A stretch of 64,000 bases of DNA from Gordonia jinghuaiqii (GTDB lineage: Bacteria > Actinomycetota > Actinomycetes > Mycobacteriales > Mycobacteriaceae). Position numbers and translations under genes: made by a program. The notes under the pieces were generated by a model that did no database searches, had not been told where the DNA came from, and worked only from the letters and a program-made list of their open reading frames with translations. Numbering within the stretch: the stretch's first letter is position 1; every line of letters begins with the position of its first letter. Positions 1 through 11,375 of this stretch are shown here, piece after piece. Where the stretch lies: positions 682,001 to 746,000 of the forward strand of contig NZ_CP059491.1 in the NCBI RefSeq assembly GCF_014041935.1, written 5' to 3'.

Positions 1-78
1 GAAGGTGTCCTGGGTCACACGGTGAAGATCGCCGACTGTGCGACGGACGGTCGATCAGATCCGACGAACGGCGAGTGG

Positions 79-1845
79 TCAGTCGCTTCCCGGGTTCTCC
101 GGGGGTCGTCCTGGAGTACGGTCCAGGCCCATGCCGACCCGTTCGGGTACGTGCATCCGCGCGAACGTGCGGGCGAGGTCGCCGGGCACACGACTCCGGG
201 TGGCCGCACTGACCAGCACCATCGTCCCGAACGCGAGGGGCACGGTCACGGCGGCCGGATAGCCGATCACGACGGCGAGCCAGCCGCCCAGTGCGTCGTC
301 GTCGACGACGCCGGCGATGGCCAGCATCGTCGCCGATCCCGACGACACCCCGCCGACGACCAGCCCGGCGATCGCCCCGACGGATGTCAGGCCGCGCCAC
401 CAGATACCCAGCACCAGTAGCGGGCACAGCGTCGACGCGGCGACCGCGAACACCAGTCCGACGGTCCGGGAAAGTTCCAGCGACGACGCCGCCAGTGACA
501 GTCCGATCGGGATCAGTCCGCCGATGACGGCGGCCACCCGGAAGTCCCGCACGCGACCGCGCAGGACATCGGTGGCCAGTGCGCCGGCGACCGACACCAG
601 CAGGCCCGACGACGTCGCGAGGAACGCCGCGATCGCGCCCGCGGCCACCAGGGCGGCCAGGATCTGACCGGCCAGGCCGCCGACAGCGGCGCTGGGCAAC
701 AACAAGACCGCGGCATCGGCGGTGCCGGTGATCAGCAACTCGGGTATGTAGAGCCGGGCGAACACCCCGAGCAGGATGGGGAACAGATAGAACAGCGAGA
801 GCAACGCGATCACGGCGAGCGCGGTTCGACGCGCCGACCGGCCATCGGGATTGGTGTAGAAGCGCACGAGTACGTGGGGCAGGCCCATCACGCCGAGAAA
901 CGTCGCGATGATCAGCGAGAGCACCTGGAACAGTGGGTGATCGCCGCCGAAACCGCCGCCGGGGGAGATCCAGTCCGAGCCGCGTGTGGGGGCGCCTGCG
1001 ACCACGGGGGTCGCGGCGCCGGCATCGAGGAAGATCGTGGAGTGCGCGCCGATGTCGTGTCGTCCCGGCTCGGCGATCGGCGCGTTGTGGACCGCGACGC
1101 CGTCGAGGGTGCCGGTGACCCGCACACCGTCGGTCTCCGCGACCGTCACCGACACGTCGGTCGTGACGTCGACGGTGGTGGCGGCTGTGATGCGCGGCGG
1201 CGCAGGCTCTCCGACGGGGGCGGGGTCGTTGGCGAACACCCCGATGAGCACGAAGGCCGGCACCGCGATCGCGGTCAGCTTGAGCCAGTACTGGAATGCC
1301 TGGACAAAGGTGATCGACCGCATCCCGCCGCCCACCACGTTGACCACGACGATGAGCCCGACACCCACCGCGCCGGCCCAGACCGGTGCGCCGAGAAGGA
1401 TGTTGAGAGTGAGGCCCGCGCCTTGGAACTGCGGGATGAGGTACAGCACGCACACGATCACCACGACGACCATCGCGGTCTTGCGCGCCGCGGGCGAGGC
1501 GAGCCGGAACTCGGCGAAGTCGGGCACCGTGTACGCCCCGGAACGACGCAGCGGGGCCGCGACGAACAGCAGCAGGCCCAGGTATCCGGCGGTGAAACCC
1601 ACCGGATACCACAGCGCGTCGGTGCCGTATTTGGCCACGAGGCCGGCCACGCCGAGAAACGATGCCGCCGAGAGATACTCGCCGGACACGGCCGCGGCGT
1701 TCCAGCGGGAGCCGACGGTGCGTGAGGCCACCAGGAAGTCCGAGGTGGTCCGCGAGAAGCGTCCGCCCCATGCGCCGACGGCGATCGTGGTGATCGCGGC
1801 GGCGAACAGACCCACGGCGGTGAGTGGGTCGACCCCGCCTGTCAC
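79..1845 (-). CDS. Sodium:solute symporter (SSS family), acetate/monocarboxylate-type
   Basis: A 588-residue polytopic inner-membrane protein of the solute:sodium symporter family, closest in character to ActP/MctC-type cation-acetate symporters that import acetate, pyruvate or propionate. Visible features are about 13 hydrophobic segments, the N-terminal run FLVASRTVGSRWNAAAVSGE typical of SSS helix 1-2, and GGMRSITFVQAFQYWLK in the middle. A hydrophilic stretch of about 90 residues (roughly 210-300) is inserted between helices and probably faces outside. The start is GTG at 1845, overlapping the stop of the upstream membrane gene by 4 bp (GTGA), so the two are translationally coupled. It is the last gene of an operon with LytTR and LytS regulators, which suggests induction by an extracellular carboxylate. 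The substrate is inferred. Confidence 0.87.
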   Translation of the reverse strand: MTGGVDPLTAVGLFAAAITTIAVGAWGGRFSRTTSDFLVASRTVGSRWNAAAVSGEYLSAASFLGVAGLVAKYGTDALWYPVGFTAGYLGLLLFVAAPLRRSGAYTVPDFAEFRLASPAARKTAMVVVVIVCVLYLIPQFQGAGLTLNILLGAPVWAGAVGVGLIVVVNVVGGGMRSITFVQAFQYWLKLTAIAVPAFVLIGVFANDPAPVGEPAPPRITAATTVDVTTDVSVTVAETDGVRVTGTLDGVAVHNAPIAEPGRHDIGAHSTIFLDAGAATPVVAGAPTRGSDWISPGGGFGGDHPLFQVLSLIIATFLGVMGLPHVLVRFYTNPDGRSARRTALAVIALLSLFYLFPILLGVFARLYIPELLITGTADAAVLLLPSAAVGGLAGQILAALVAAGAIAAFLATSSGLLVSVAGALATDVLRGRVRDFRVAAVIGGLIPIGLSLAASSLELSRTVGLVFAVAASTLCPLLVLGIWWRGLTSVGAIAGLVVGGVSSGSATMLAIAGVVDDDALGGWLAVVIGYPAAVTVPLAFGTMVLVSAATRSRVPGDLARTFARMHVPERVGMGLDRTPGRPPENPGSD

Positions 1846-2282
1846 GACCGCCCAAACCCGTCGAGCCCGGACCCGTCGGCCGGGGCGGCCGGGTCGTCGC
1901 CCGCGGAATCGGTCATGTCGTCGTCCACGAGTCCCATGAAGTCGCGTTCGGCCTGTTCGGCGAGGCGCACGTACAGCGCGCCGGTGAGGTAGAGGACCGG
2001 AAAGGCGAGCAGGCCCAGGCTGATCCAGGTCAGGCGTATCCCGAAGACCGTCGCCTCCGCGATACCGGGAAACACGTACGCCACCAGGGGGAGCGCCATG
2101 AACAGTACGAGCGCGCTGCCGCCCAGGCGCAGCGCCAGCCCGAGCTGGGCGCGCATCAGGCCGCGGACCAGTGCGTCACCGACTTCGGTCTGTTCCTGCA
2201 CCTCGACGCGGGTTCGGACCATGCGCGCCCCGCGGCGGGTGGAGAGCACGACGCGTTCGCGCTGGGGTGGGTACTCAGTCAT
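1842..2282 (-). CDS. Small two-helix membrane protein, DUF485-like symporter partner
   Basis: A 146-residue protein with two hydrophobic segments (about 45-70 and 80-102) followed by a charged tail. The second segment ends ALYVRLAEQAERDFMGLV, which resembles the end of DUF485/YjcH proteins usually encoded just before actP-type symporters. I chose ATG 2282, which overlaps the response-regulator stop by 8 bp, over an earlier in-frame start at 2324 inside that gene. It overlaps the symporter start by 4 bp. Likely an accessory subunit or stability factor for the symporter. Family assignment is from pattern only. Confidence 0.7.
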   Translation of the reverse strand: MTEYPPQRERVVLSTRRGARMVRTRVEVQEQTEVGDALVRGLMRAQLGLALRLGGSALVLFMALPLVAYVFPGIAEATVFGIRLTWISLGLLAFPVLYLTGALYVRLAEQAERDFMGLVDDDMTDSAGDDPAAPADGSGLDGFGRS

Positions 2283-3108
2283 CGCCCCGGCCGGCGGCGG
2301 ACCGGTAGTTGCGCAACGGGTCACGGATCAGCCGGTCCTTGAGCTCGCGGACCTGGCGTCGACTCACCGGGAGTTCGGTGGCCTCCGACGCGCCGTTGGA
2401 TCGGACGCAGACCACGGTGGCGTTGCCCGAGGTGCGTAGGCCGGTGACCATCGACAGGGCGACCAGGTAGGAGCGGTGAACCCGCGCGAACCCTTCTTCC
2501 TGCCAGCGTGATTCGAGGGTGGACAACGGTATGCGAACGAGGTGGGCGCCGGACTCGGCGTGGAGGCGGGCGTAGTCGCCCACCGCTTCGACCCAGGAGA
2601 TCGAGTCGCGTCGGACCAGGGAGGTGACGCCGCTCATCTCCACCGGGATGACCTCGTCGGGCCCGCCGCGCTGATCGGCGCGGGTCGCCGGTCGTGGTTG
2701 CGTGGTGGGGCCGGACTCGTCACGGGTGTGGCCGCGCCGGTCCAGGCCGGCCCGAACCCGGACGATCGCCTGCGTGAGACGTTGCTCGCGAAGAGGTTTG
2801 AGCAGATAGTCGACGGCCCCGACCTCGAAGGCGTCGACAGCCTTGTCGTCGTGCGCGGTGACGAACACGATGACCGGCGGTGAGGCGTAATTGGCGAGCA
2901 CTCCGGCGAGCTCGAGGCCCGACAAACCGGGCATGTTGATGTCGAGGAAGATCGCATCGACGCGGTGCTCGTTCAGTTCGCGCAGCGCGCCGGTCGCGTC
3001 GGAGGCGACGAGCACCTCACCGACGTCGTCCTGCCGGTCGAGCAGGTAGCGGAGTTCGTCGAGGGCGGGCGGTTCGTCGTCGACGGCGAGGACCACCATC
3101 GCGGTCAT
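2275..3108 (-). CDS. LytTR-family response regulator
   Basis: A 277-residue response regulator. The receiver domain (about 5-120) has the acidic pair D10-D11, phospho-acceptor D56 in FLDINMPG, T84 in FVTAHDD and K104 in DYLLKP. A linker of about 35 residues leads to a LytTR DNA-binding domain (about 155-262) with the typical WVEAVGDYARLH and FARVHRSYLVAL signatures. It pairs with the LytS-type kinase encoded 139 bp upstream and overlaps the symporter partner gene downstream. This mirrors BtsSR/YpdAB systems that sense pyruvate or related acids and induce a transporter. The transporter next door is therefore the probable target. Confidence 0.93.
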   Translation of the reverse strand: MTAMVVLAVDDEPPALDELRYLLDRQDDVGEVLVASDATGALRELNEHRVDAIFLDINMPGLSGLELAGVLANYASPPVIVFVTAHDDKAVDAFEVGAVDYLLKPLREQRLTQAIVRVRAGLDRRGHTRDESGPTTQPRPATRADQRGGPDEVIPVEMSGVTSLVRRDSISWVEAVGDYARLHAESGAHLVRIPLSTLESRWQEEGFARVHRSYLVALSMVTGLRTSGNATVVCVRSNGASEATELPVSRRQVRELKDRLIRDPLRNYRSAAGRGDD

Positions 3109-3247
3109 CTGCCACCTCCCGACCTCTACGGGCCACCTGCGTCCCGATCGACACCTGGGAGCCTACCGTCACGACCGAACGGCGCCGAGCCGTTCGGTCC
3201 ATTCATCTCGCGCGGCCCGGGACGGGGTGCACGGGGCGGTGCCGTGG

Positions 3248-4438
3248 TCACGCCCGGATGCCCGCACGGAACTTCGGCACGCGCATGCCGACCTTGGTGC
3301 CGGCGCCGACGGCGGTCTCGACGACGAGTCCGTAGTCGTTGCCGAACGCGGCGCGCAGCCGGTGGTCGACGTTGGTCAGGCCCACGTGCGCGCCCTCGCT
3401 GTGGTCGAGTGCGTCCAGCGCGCCGCTGCGCAGGACTTCGGGGTCCATGCCCACGCCGTCGTCCTCCACGGTGATCAGACAGTCGGAGCCCTCGTCGGCG
3501 GCGACGATCGTGATGGTGCCCCCGCCCTTCGACGCGAGGCCGTGGCGCACGGCGTTCTCGACCAGCGGTTGCAGTGCCAGAAACGGCACGGCGACGTTCA
3601 GGACCTCGGGCGCCACGTGAAGTCTGACATCGAGAGCGTTGCCGAATCGCGCGCGTTCGAGCGTCAGGTAGCGGTCGATGTTGCGTAACTCGTCGGCCAG
3701 AACCGTGTATTCGCCTGCGGCGCGGAACGAATAGCGGGTGAAGTCGGCGAAGTCGAGGACGAGTTCGCGGGCGCGGTCGGGATCGGTGCGCACGAACGAC
3801 GCAATGGTGTTGAGCGCGTTGTAGATGAAGTGCGGGCTGATCTGGGCGCGGAGGGCGAGAACCTCGGCGCGGTTGAGTCTGGCACGTGAGGCGTCGAGGT
3901 CGGCGAGTTCGATCTGGCTCGACGCGTACCGCGCGACTTCGGCGATGGCGCCCAGCATGCCGGGGCCGGGGCGGTGCGTCGTCGCCACCACCAGCACACC
4001 GACGCCTGCCTCGTCGGCCACGAGGGGTTGCGCCACCAGGGCGCGCACCGGGGAGTCGGCGCCGCTCGGGTCGGTGAGCAGGACGCGTCGCAGGTCTCCC
4101 AGCGCCGACGCCGCCGCTCGATCGGCATGCGCCAGCATCTCGGCGTCCCAGATGTCCTCGCCGTCGGGTCTGTGGGCCAGGCGATCGGGTTCGCCGTCGT
4201 AGAGCGCGACCGCGTCGGCGCCGGTCAGCGTGTGCAGATGGGGAAGCGCCTCACGGGCGGACTCCGCCGACAGCCCGGTCCGTAGTGAACGCGCAGCCAG
4301 CGACGCCGTGTGCAGGGCCGAATGGACGGCCCGCTCGGTCGGGGTCCTTACGACCCGGCGGGTGCGGATGAGGACGACCACACCGGCACACGCGAGCGCG
4401 CCGAGCACCGCCAGCGCGATGGCCACGCCGCTAGACAT
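3248..4438 (-). CDS. LytS/BtsS-type sensor histidine kinase
   Basis: A 396-residue membrane-anchored sensor kinase. A single N-terminal hydrophobic helix (about 4-24) is followed by a GAF-like region (about 40-180) and a His_kinase/HATPase module. The phospho-acceptor is H203 in QISPHFIYNALN, the hallmark of the LytS family. The N box is PLVENAVRHG (291-300) and the G boxes are VEDDGVGMD (about 324-332) and GAHVGLTNVDHRL (about 349-361). It is the first gene of the operon that continues with the LytTR regulator and the symporter. The signal is not evident; by analogy an extracellular or intracellular carboxylate is plausible. Confidence 0.92.
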   Translation of the reverse strand: MSSGVAIALAVLGALACAGVVVLIRTRRVVRTPTERAVHSALHTASLAARSLRTGLSAESAREALPHLHTLTGADAVALYDGEPDRLAHRPDGEDIWDAEMLAHADRAAASALGDLRRVLLTDPSGADSPVRALVAQPLVADEAGVGVLVVATTHRPGPGMLGAIAEVARYASSQIELADLDASRARLNRAEVLALRAQISPHFIYNALNTIASFVRTDPDRARELVLDFADFTRYSFRAAGEYTVLADELRNIDRYLTLERARFGNALDVRLHVAPEVLNVAVPFLALQPLVENAVRHGLASKGGGTITIVAADEGSDCLITVEDDGVGMDPEVLRSGALDALDHSEGAHVGLTNVDHRLRAAFGNDYGLVVETAVGAGTKVGMRVPKFRAGIRA

Positions 4439-4595
4439 CGGCGCGCCTCGACGGAGCGGCGATCGTCGAGACCGGGGTGATCGTCGAGACCACGGCGGTG
4501 CGCACCGCTGCCTCGGGGGAGGTCATCGCCCAACCATACCGTCGGCGGTGGGCGACCGAACGCCGGTCGCCGGGCGGAGGCAACCGCACCCGATC

Positions 4596-6209
4596 TCAGT
4601 AGGTGGCCCACTCGCCCTGGGCGTAGCGCAGTATGCGCGGGTCCATCAGGGTTGACGGTGGCAGGTCCAGGGGTTGGCGGTCGATGGGGAACACCGTTGC
4701 CGCGCTGAGCTGCTCGGGGCTGAGGAATCGTAACGGGGTCGGGGCGTCCACCATCGGGGCGACGGGCCCGTCGGTTCCGGCCAGGTGAAAGCCCCAGTCG
4801 CCGAAGGCCGGGACGTCGACGTGATACGGCGTGGCGGGCAGGCCCGCTGCGCGCATCGTGGATGCGATGCACCAGAACGACTTCGGCGCGAAGTAAGGCG
4901 ATCCCGCCTGCACCACGACGCGTCCTCCGGGCGCGAGATGGGCGCGGACCATGGCATAGAACTCGGTGGAGTACAGCTTGGCGGTGGCCGAATCGTCGGG
5001 GTCGGGCATGTCGACGACGATGACGTCGAATCGCTCATCCGACCCACGCAGCCAGTTGAAGGCGTCGGCGGTCACCACATCTGCGCGCGGGCTGGTCATC
5101 GAACCCCGGTTGAGGGCGGTGAGCCGGGAGTCGGTGCGGGCCAGCCGGATCATCTCCGCGTCGAGCTCGACGAGGGTCACGTCGGTGGCGCCGGGGTAGG
5201 TGAGAACCTCACGTAGCGCGAGTCCGTCACCGCCGCCGAGGACGAGGACCGACGAGTGCCTGCCCGCCATCGCCGGGTGTACGAGGGCTTCGTGGTAGCG
5301 GTGCTCGTCGACCGAGGAGAACTGCAGATCGCCGTTGAGGTAGAGGCGGGTGTCGGCCCCCGCGCCGTTACGGCTCTCGGTGATCACGATGTCCTGGTAG
5401 GCGCTGCGCTGCGCGGCGACGATCGGGTCGCGGTAGAGGGCCTGCCGGGCGGTGACCTCGAACCGGGACGACAGCGCCAGACCGGCGATCAGAGCGGCGA
5501 CCACACCGATCGCCGCCGCGGAGAGCAGTACCAGCTGAGTGCGACGCAACGACTTCCGGAAGATCACGAAGACGAGGAAGCATCCCGCGGCCGCATTCAC
5601 CAGTCCCACCACCAGGGCACCGCGCAGCTGCCCGAAAAACGGCAGCAACAGGAACGGGAAGCACAGGCCGCCGATCAGCGCGCCGATGTAGTCGACCGCG
5701 AACATGTCCGCGACCGCCGCGCCGGCCTCCTGCCGTCGGATCCGTTGCAGCAGCACCATCAGCAGCGGGATCTCGGCACCGATGAGCAGACCCAGCACGA
5801 AGGCCACCACGATCAGGGCCGGCGTGTACAGCTCGAGGTAGGCGAAGGCGGCGTACAGCGCCATCACCGACAATCCGCCGAGCAGTGCGAGCAGCAACTC
5901 GATGACGGCGAACGACGTGACCGAGTGCGGTTGCAGGGGTTTGGCGGCGAGCGAGCCGATACCCATGGCGAAGACCATCACGGCCAGCACGATCGACGCC
6001 TGCGTGGCGGTGTTGCCGATCAGGAACGAACCCAGCGACACCAGGGCCAGCTCGTACACCAGACCGCAGGCGGCACAGACGAACACGACGGCCAGCAGTG
6101 CGGTCCGGGCGAACCGCGGCCGTGTGGCCAGCGCGTCGACGGGCGCGTCGGATGCTGCGGCGTCGAATGCTTCGGCGGCTGGTTCGCCGGTGGCGTCGTC
6201 GACGGTCAT
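4596..6209 (-). CDS. Membrane-fused spermidine synthase-like protein (Rv2601-type)
   Basis: A 537-residue protein with about eight hydrophobic helices in residues 30-245 and a C-terminal Rossmann methyltransferase-like spermidine synthase domain. Visible motifs are LYLNGDLQFSSVDEHRYHE, the SAM/dcSAM-binding loop VLVLGGGDGLALREVL, and VIVVDMPDPDD containing the catalytic acidic region. Family members transfer aminopropyl groups, but many actinobacterial membrane-fused versions have no proven polyamine activity. It starts a block whose other genes encode DUF350, DUF4247, DUF2617 and DUF4178 proteins, the order I recall for M. tuberculosis Rv2601 to Rv2597. All run on the same strand, and this is the last, downstream gene. 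Function beyond the fold is inferred. Confidence 0.87.
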   Translation of the reverse strand: MTVDDATGEPAAEAFDAAASDAPVDALATRPRFARTALLAVVFVCAACGLVYELALVSLGSFLIGNTATQASIVLAVMVFAMGIGSLAAKPLQPHSVTSFAVIELLLALLGGLSVMALYAAFAYLELYTPALIVVAFVLGLLIGAEIPLLMVLLQRIRRQEAGAAVADMFAVDYIGALIGGLCFPFLLLPFFGQLRGALVVGLVNAAAGCFLVFVIFRKSLRRTQLVLLSAAAIGVVAALIAGLALSSRFEVTARQALYRDPIVAAQRSAYQDIVITESRNGAGADTRLYLNGDLQFSSVDEHRYHEALVHPAMAGRHSSVLVLGGGDGLALREVLTYPGATDVTLVELDAEMIRLARTDSRLTALNRGSMTSPRADVVTADAFNWLRGSDERFDVIVVDMPDPDDSATAKLYSTEFYAMVRAHLAPGGRVVVQAGSPYFAPKSFWCIASTMRAAGLPATPYHVDVPAFGDWGFHLAGTDGPVAPMVDAPTPLRFLSPEQLSAATVFPIDRQPLDLPPSTLMDPRILRYAQGEWATY

Positions 6210-6237
6210 ACGGGTACGGGGGAGTGCGGTGCCGGTG

Positions 6238-6663
6238 TCACAAGATGGACGCGGCGACGATGATCGCCACGCCGATGTGCGCGATGCCCTGGACCCAGAC
6301 CGCCGGGTGACTCTCCGGATGGACCAGCAGTTCCCCGAGATTGCCGGGGGTCAGCAGGTCGATGACGAGGAACGTCACCGCCATCACCACGAGGCCGATC
6401 ACCGAGTACACGACGGTGTAGGTGAGGCCCTCGACGAGGCGGCCCTCACTGGCGACGATCGCCGCGGTGACGATGATCGCCACGGCGAACAGGTTGGAGC
6501 CCACGAGGATTCCGGCGTTCCGATTGCGGTCGGCCCACAGCTGATGCCGCAGCTTGCCGGGCGTCAGCAGATCGATGATCGCAAAGGACACGATCATCAG
6601 GATCACGCCGACACCGGCGTAAGCGCCTGCGGCGTAGGCGTTCTCGACGATATCAGCGAGCAT
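6238..6663 (-). CDS. DUF350 membrane protein
   Basis: About 141 residues with four transmembrane helices in two internally similar halves. Each half contains FAIIDLLTPGKL or FLVIDLLTPGNL, the duplicated signature of DUF350. There are three consecutive ATG codons (6669, 6666, 6663). The GGAG Shine-Dalgarno directly abuts the first, so the third (6663) has the best spacing of 6 nt and was chosen. It lies 28 bp upstream of the spermidine-synthase-like gene on the same strand. The molecular function of DUF350 is not established; the association with polyamine-synthase-like proteins is recurrent. Confidence 0.85.
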   Translation of the reverse strand: MLADIVENAYAAGAYAGVGVILMIVSFAIIDLLTPGKLRHQLWADRNRNAGILVGSNLFAVAIIVTAAIVASEGRLVEGLTYTVVYSVIGLVVMAVTFLVIDLLTPGNLGELLVHPESHPAVWVQGIAHIGVAIIVAASIL

Positions 6664-6720
6664 CATCATCTCCGTGGGTTGATCGAGGGGGTTGGTGTCC
6701 GGTTGCCGGATCGGGCTGGG

Positions 6721-7254
6721 TCATTTGCCGCCGCCTCCGCTGCCGCCGCCGCGATTTCCGCTGCCGCTGCCGGAATATCGCGGCGTCGGGACCCAGAAGG
6801 CGCCGACGTAGCTGTGGTAGTGGTTGTAGCCCGACCGGTAGTCGCGGCTGAGCATCACGCGGGTCTGACCGGCCGCGTAGGGAAACAGGCCGACGAGGTA
6901 GTCGGGGTACTGCAGGAACTGTGTGCCGGCGACGTTGCCTGCACCTGCCGCACCCCCTCGCTGGTCGGCGGGCCGCTCGGCATCGCGGAGCTCGTCGGCG
7001 ACCTCGGCCGGTGTGCCGTCGGCGATGTAGGCGTCCACGTCACCGTCGTCGAGGGCCGTCTCACGCTGATAGTTCTGCGTGATGTGGTCCCGCGCCGACC
7101 CGCCGAGTCCGTCGCCGCGCAGTGCGCGGGTGCCGCATGCGCCGAGGAGCGCGAAGATCGTGACCACGACGATGACGCCGATGATGATGTTGCGGATTCT
7201 GTTCAGGCGGCGACGTGGGTCCGGGGTCGGACCGCCGGGCGGCGGCTGGGTCAT
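6721..7254 (-). CDS. DUF4247 membrane-anchored or lipoprotein
   Basis: A 177-residue protein with a short proline-rich basic N-terminus, one hydrophobic helix (about 20-42) ending in ALLGAC, and an extracytoplasmic domain. The helix end could be a lipobox or simply the end of a signal anchor. The C-terminus is very rich in Gly and Ser. Core features such as FLQYPDYLVGLFPY and GYNHYHSYVGAFW fit DUF4247 (Rv2599-like). ATG 7254 overlaps the stop of the DUF2617 gene by 4 bp (ATGA), which decided the start over an upstream codon at 7344. Role unknown; conserved block membership suggests a cell-envelope function. Confidence 0.8.
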   Translation of the reverse strand: MTQPPPGGPTPDPRRRLNRIRNIIIGVIVVVTIFALLGACGTRALRGDGLGGSARDHITQNYQRETALDDGDVDAYIADGTPAEVADELRDAERPADQRGGAAGAGNVAGTQFLQYPDYLVGLFPYAAGQTRVMLSRDYRSGYNHYHSYVGAFWVPTPRYSGSGSGNRGGGSGGGGK

Positions 7255-7823
7255 GGACGGGCAGCCGGGCCGCGGTCGATCGGCCCCCGGTCGATCCGGC
7301 TGGAGGTGATCACCACTTCGCCGGCCTGCGGATAGGTGTGCCACGTGTGCCAGGTGACCGTGTTGTCCGACGATTCGGTCACGATCACGGTGACGGCGAG
7401 CGGTTCACCGGGGAACCGTCCCATCACACTCGGATGCCCGGTCGCCATCTGCTCGGTCACCCGCGCCGCGAGCTGCTCGACCAGCGCGGCGAACTGATCC
7501 GGCGTGGCCTGCTCGATGCGGGACCTGAAGTAGTAACCGCTCTCCTGGAAGCTCTGCGGCAGGGCCGAGGTGACCTCGGGGAGGCAGGCGACCGTCTCGC
7601 AGATCCGCTGCGAACCATCTTCGACGAGAACCTGGTGGCTGGCGCCGAGTAGCCGCACCGACACCGAGATGCCGTCGATCTCGCCGTCCTCCTGGGCGAG
7701 GGGCTCCTGCAGTGGCGCGCTCAGGGAGAAGCCGAGCTGCGCGGCACTGGTGTCGGCGTAGGTGACGGCCAGCGTGGCGGCCGGGTCACCGAGGTGTTCG
7801 GCGTTTTCGGGGAGGTCTGACAT
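7251..7823 (-). CDS. DUF2617 family protein
   Basis: A 190-residue soluble protein of the DUF2617 family (Rv2598-like). Recognisable parts are LGFSLSAPLQEPLA, a HQVLVEDG strand, LPEVTSALPQSF and the C-terminal TWHTWHTYPQAGEVVITSS. No catalytic motif is evident. The start is ATG 7823; longer in-frame extension upstream is low-complexity and lies within the spacer to the DUF4178 gene. The stop overlaps the DUF4247 gene by 4 bp, so the two are coupled. Function is not known. Confidence 0.82.
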   Translation of the reverse strand: MSDLPENAEHLGDPAATLAVTYADTSAAQLGFSLSAPLQEPLAQEDGEIDGISVSVRLLGASHQVLVEDGSQRICETVACLPEVTSALPQSFQESGYYFRSRIEQATPDQFAALVEQLAARVTEQMATGHPSVMGRFPGEPLAVTVIVTESSDNTVTWHTWHTYPQAGEVVITSSRIDRGPIDRGPAARP

Positions 7824-7845
7824 GAGGGTGGGGTGTCTTTCCTGA

Positions 7846-10401
<2,556 letters not shown>

Positions 10402-10432
10402 TCCACGCTCTCCCGCTCTCCATCACCACAGG

Positions 10433-10460
10433 CCGGCCCACTCCTTCGGGGGTGGGCCGG
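10433..10460 (+). terminator. Rho-independent-type terminator after groEL
   Basis: Stem CCGGCCCACTCC with loop TTCG and return GGGGTGGGCCGG (one bulged G), followed by TTTGGTG. It begins 32 bp after the groEL stop. Confidence 0.75.
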
Positions 10461-10537
10461 TTTGGTGTATCCGGCCCTGCGGTATGGGGCCTGCGGCACT
10501 GCGGAATGGCGAGTGCCGGCGAGGAGTTGAAGGCTGT

Positions 10538-11212
10538 ATGCCTGCTCCCATCACCGTCGACATCTGGTCCGACATCGCCTGCCCCTGGTGCTACATCGGC
10601 AAACGCAAGTTCGAGGCCGGCCTCGCCGAATTCGACGGCCGCGACGACGTCGCGGTGACGTACCACAGCTACGAGCTCTCGCCGGATACGCCGGAGGATT
10701 TCGCCGGCTCGTCGGTCGATTTCCTGGTGCAGCACAAGGGCATGCCCGCTGCCCAGGTTCGCGAGATGCTCACACGCGTCACCGACATCGCCGCCGAGGT
10801 CGGGCTCGCCTTCGACTTCGACGCGGTACTGCAGACCAAGACACTCAAAGCGCATCAGGTGCTGCATCACGCCAAGGCACAGGGCAAGCAACTCGAGTAC
10901 GCCGAACGTCTGTTCAAGGCCTACTTCGAGCAGGGCGAGCACGTCGGCAAGGACTCTGTGCTCGCCGATCTGGCCGCAGATGTCGGGCTCGATCGGGACG
11001 AGGTCCTGGAAGTGCTGGCATCGGGCCGGTACGCGGCGGACGTCGACGCCGACATCGATCAGGCCCGCGCGTACGGCATTTCGGGAGTGCCGTTCTTCGT
11101 GCTCGACGGCCGGTACGGCGTCTCCGGCGCCCAGTCACCCGAGACGTTCACCGAGGTGCTCGCGAAGGTTCGCGCCGAACGCAGCGATGCCGAAGAGTCC
11201 AGTCATGTCTGA
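10538..11212 (+). CDS. DsbA family oxidoreductase (FrnE-like)
   Basis: A 224-residue thioredoxin-fold protein with an inserted helical domain. The active site is CPWC in WSDIACPWCYIGKRKF near the N-terminus. The cis-Pro loop is GISGVPFFVLDGRYGVSGAQ near the C-terminus. No signal peptide is present, so it is cytoplasmic, like FrnE/2-hydroxychromene-2-carboxylate isomerase relatives that act in oxidative stress or polyketide metabolism. ATG 10538 follows the Shine-Dalgarno GAGGAG at about 10521. It overlaps the next small gene by 8 bp. Confidence 0.92.
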   Translation: MPAPITVDIWSDIACPWCYIGKRKFEAGLAEFDGRDDVAVTYHSYELSPDTPEDFAGSSVDFLVQHKGMPAAQVREMLTRVTDIAAEVGLAFDFDAVLQTKTLKAHQVLHHAKAQGKQLEYAERLFKAYFEQGEHVGKDSVLADLAADVGLDRDEVLEVLASGRYAADVDADIDQARAYGISGVPFFVLDGRYGVSGAQSPETFTEVLAKVRAERSDAEESSHV

Positions 11213-11324
11213 GCCGCACCCGCAGTTCGAGATGATCGGCGACGCCGACGCGGCGGTGTGCGTGGACGGGGTGTGTGCGGTCCCCGGTGTCGAGACCGCT
11301 GCTGAGGACCAGACCGAGGACTGA
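11205..11324 (+). CDS. Small 39-residue protein overlapping the DsbA-like gene
   Basis: A short reading frame beginning at ATG 11205 inside the end of the FrnE-like gene and ending at 11324. The product carries a closely spaced cysteine pair (VCVDGVCAVP) in an otherwise acidic chain. The 8-bp overlap implies translational coupling. A CxxxxC pair next to a dithiol oxidoreductase suggests a redox substrate, a metal-binding peptide or a partner. I do not recognise a family; it could still be a chance frame. Confidence 0.5.
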   Translation: MSEPHPQFEMIGDADAAVCVDGVCAVPGVETAAEDQTED

Positions 11325-11375
11325 CCGCGCAGGTTCGGTGTGTGGGCCGCGGGGGTGAGTGGGTAGACCTGCGCC

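Noticed and set aside
79..1845. Long plus-strand frames opposite the symporter and elsewhere
   Set aside because: They are antisense shadows of high-GC genes, Arg/His/Pro-rich and without family features.
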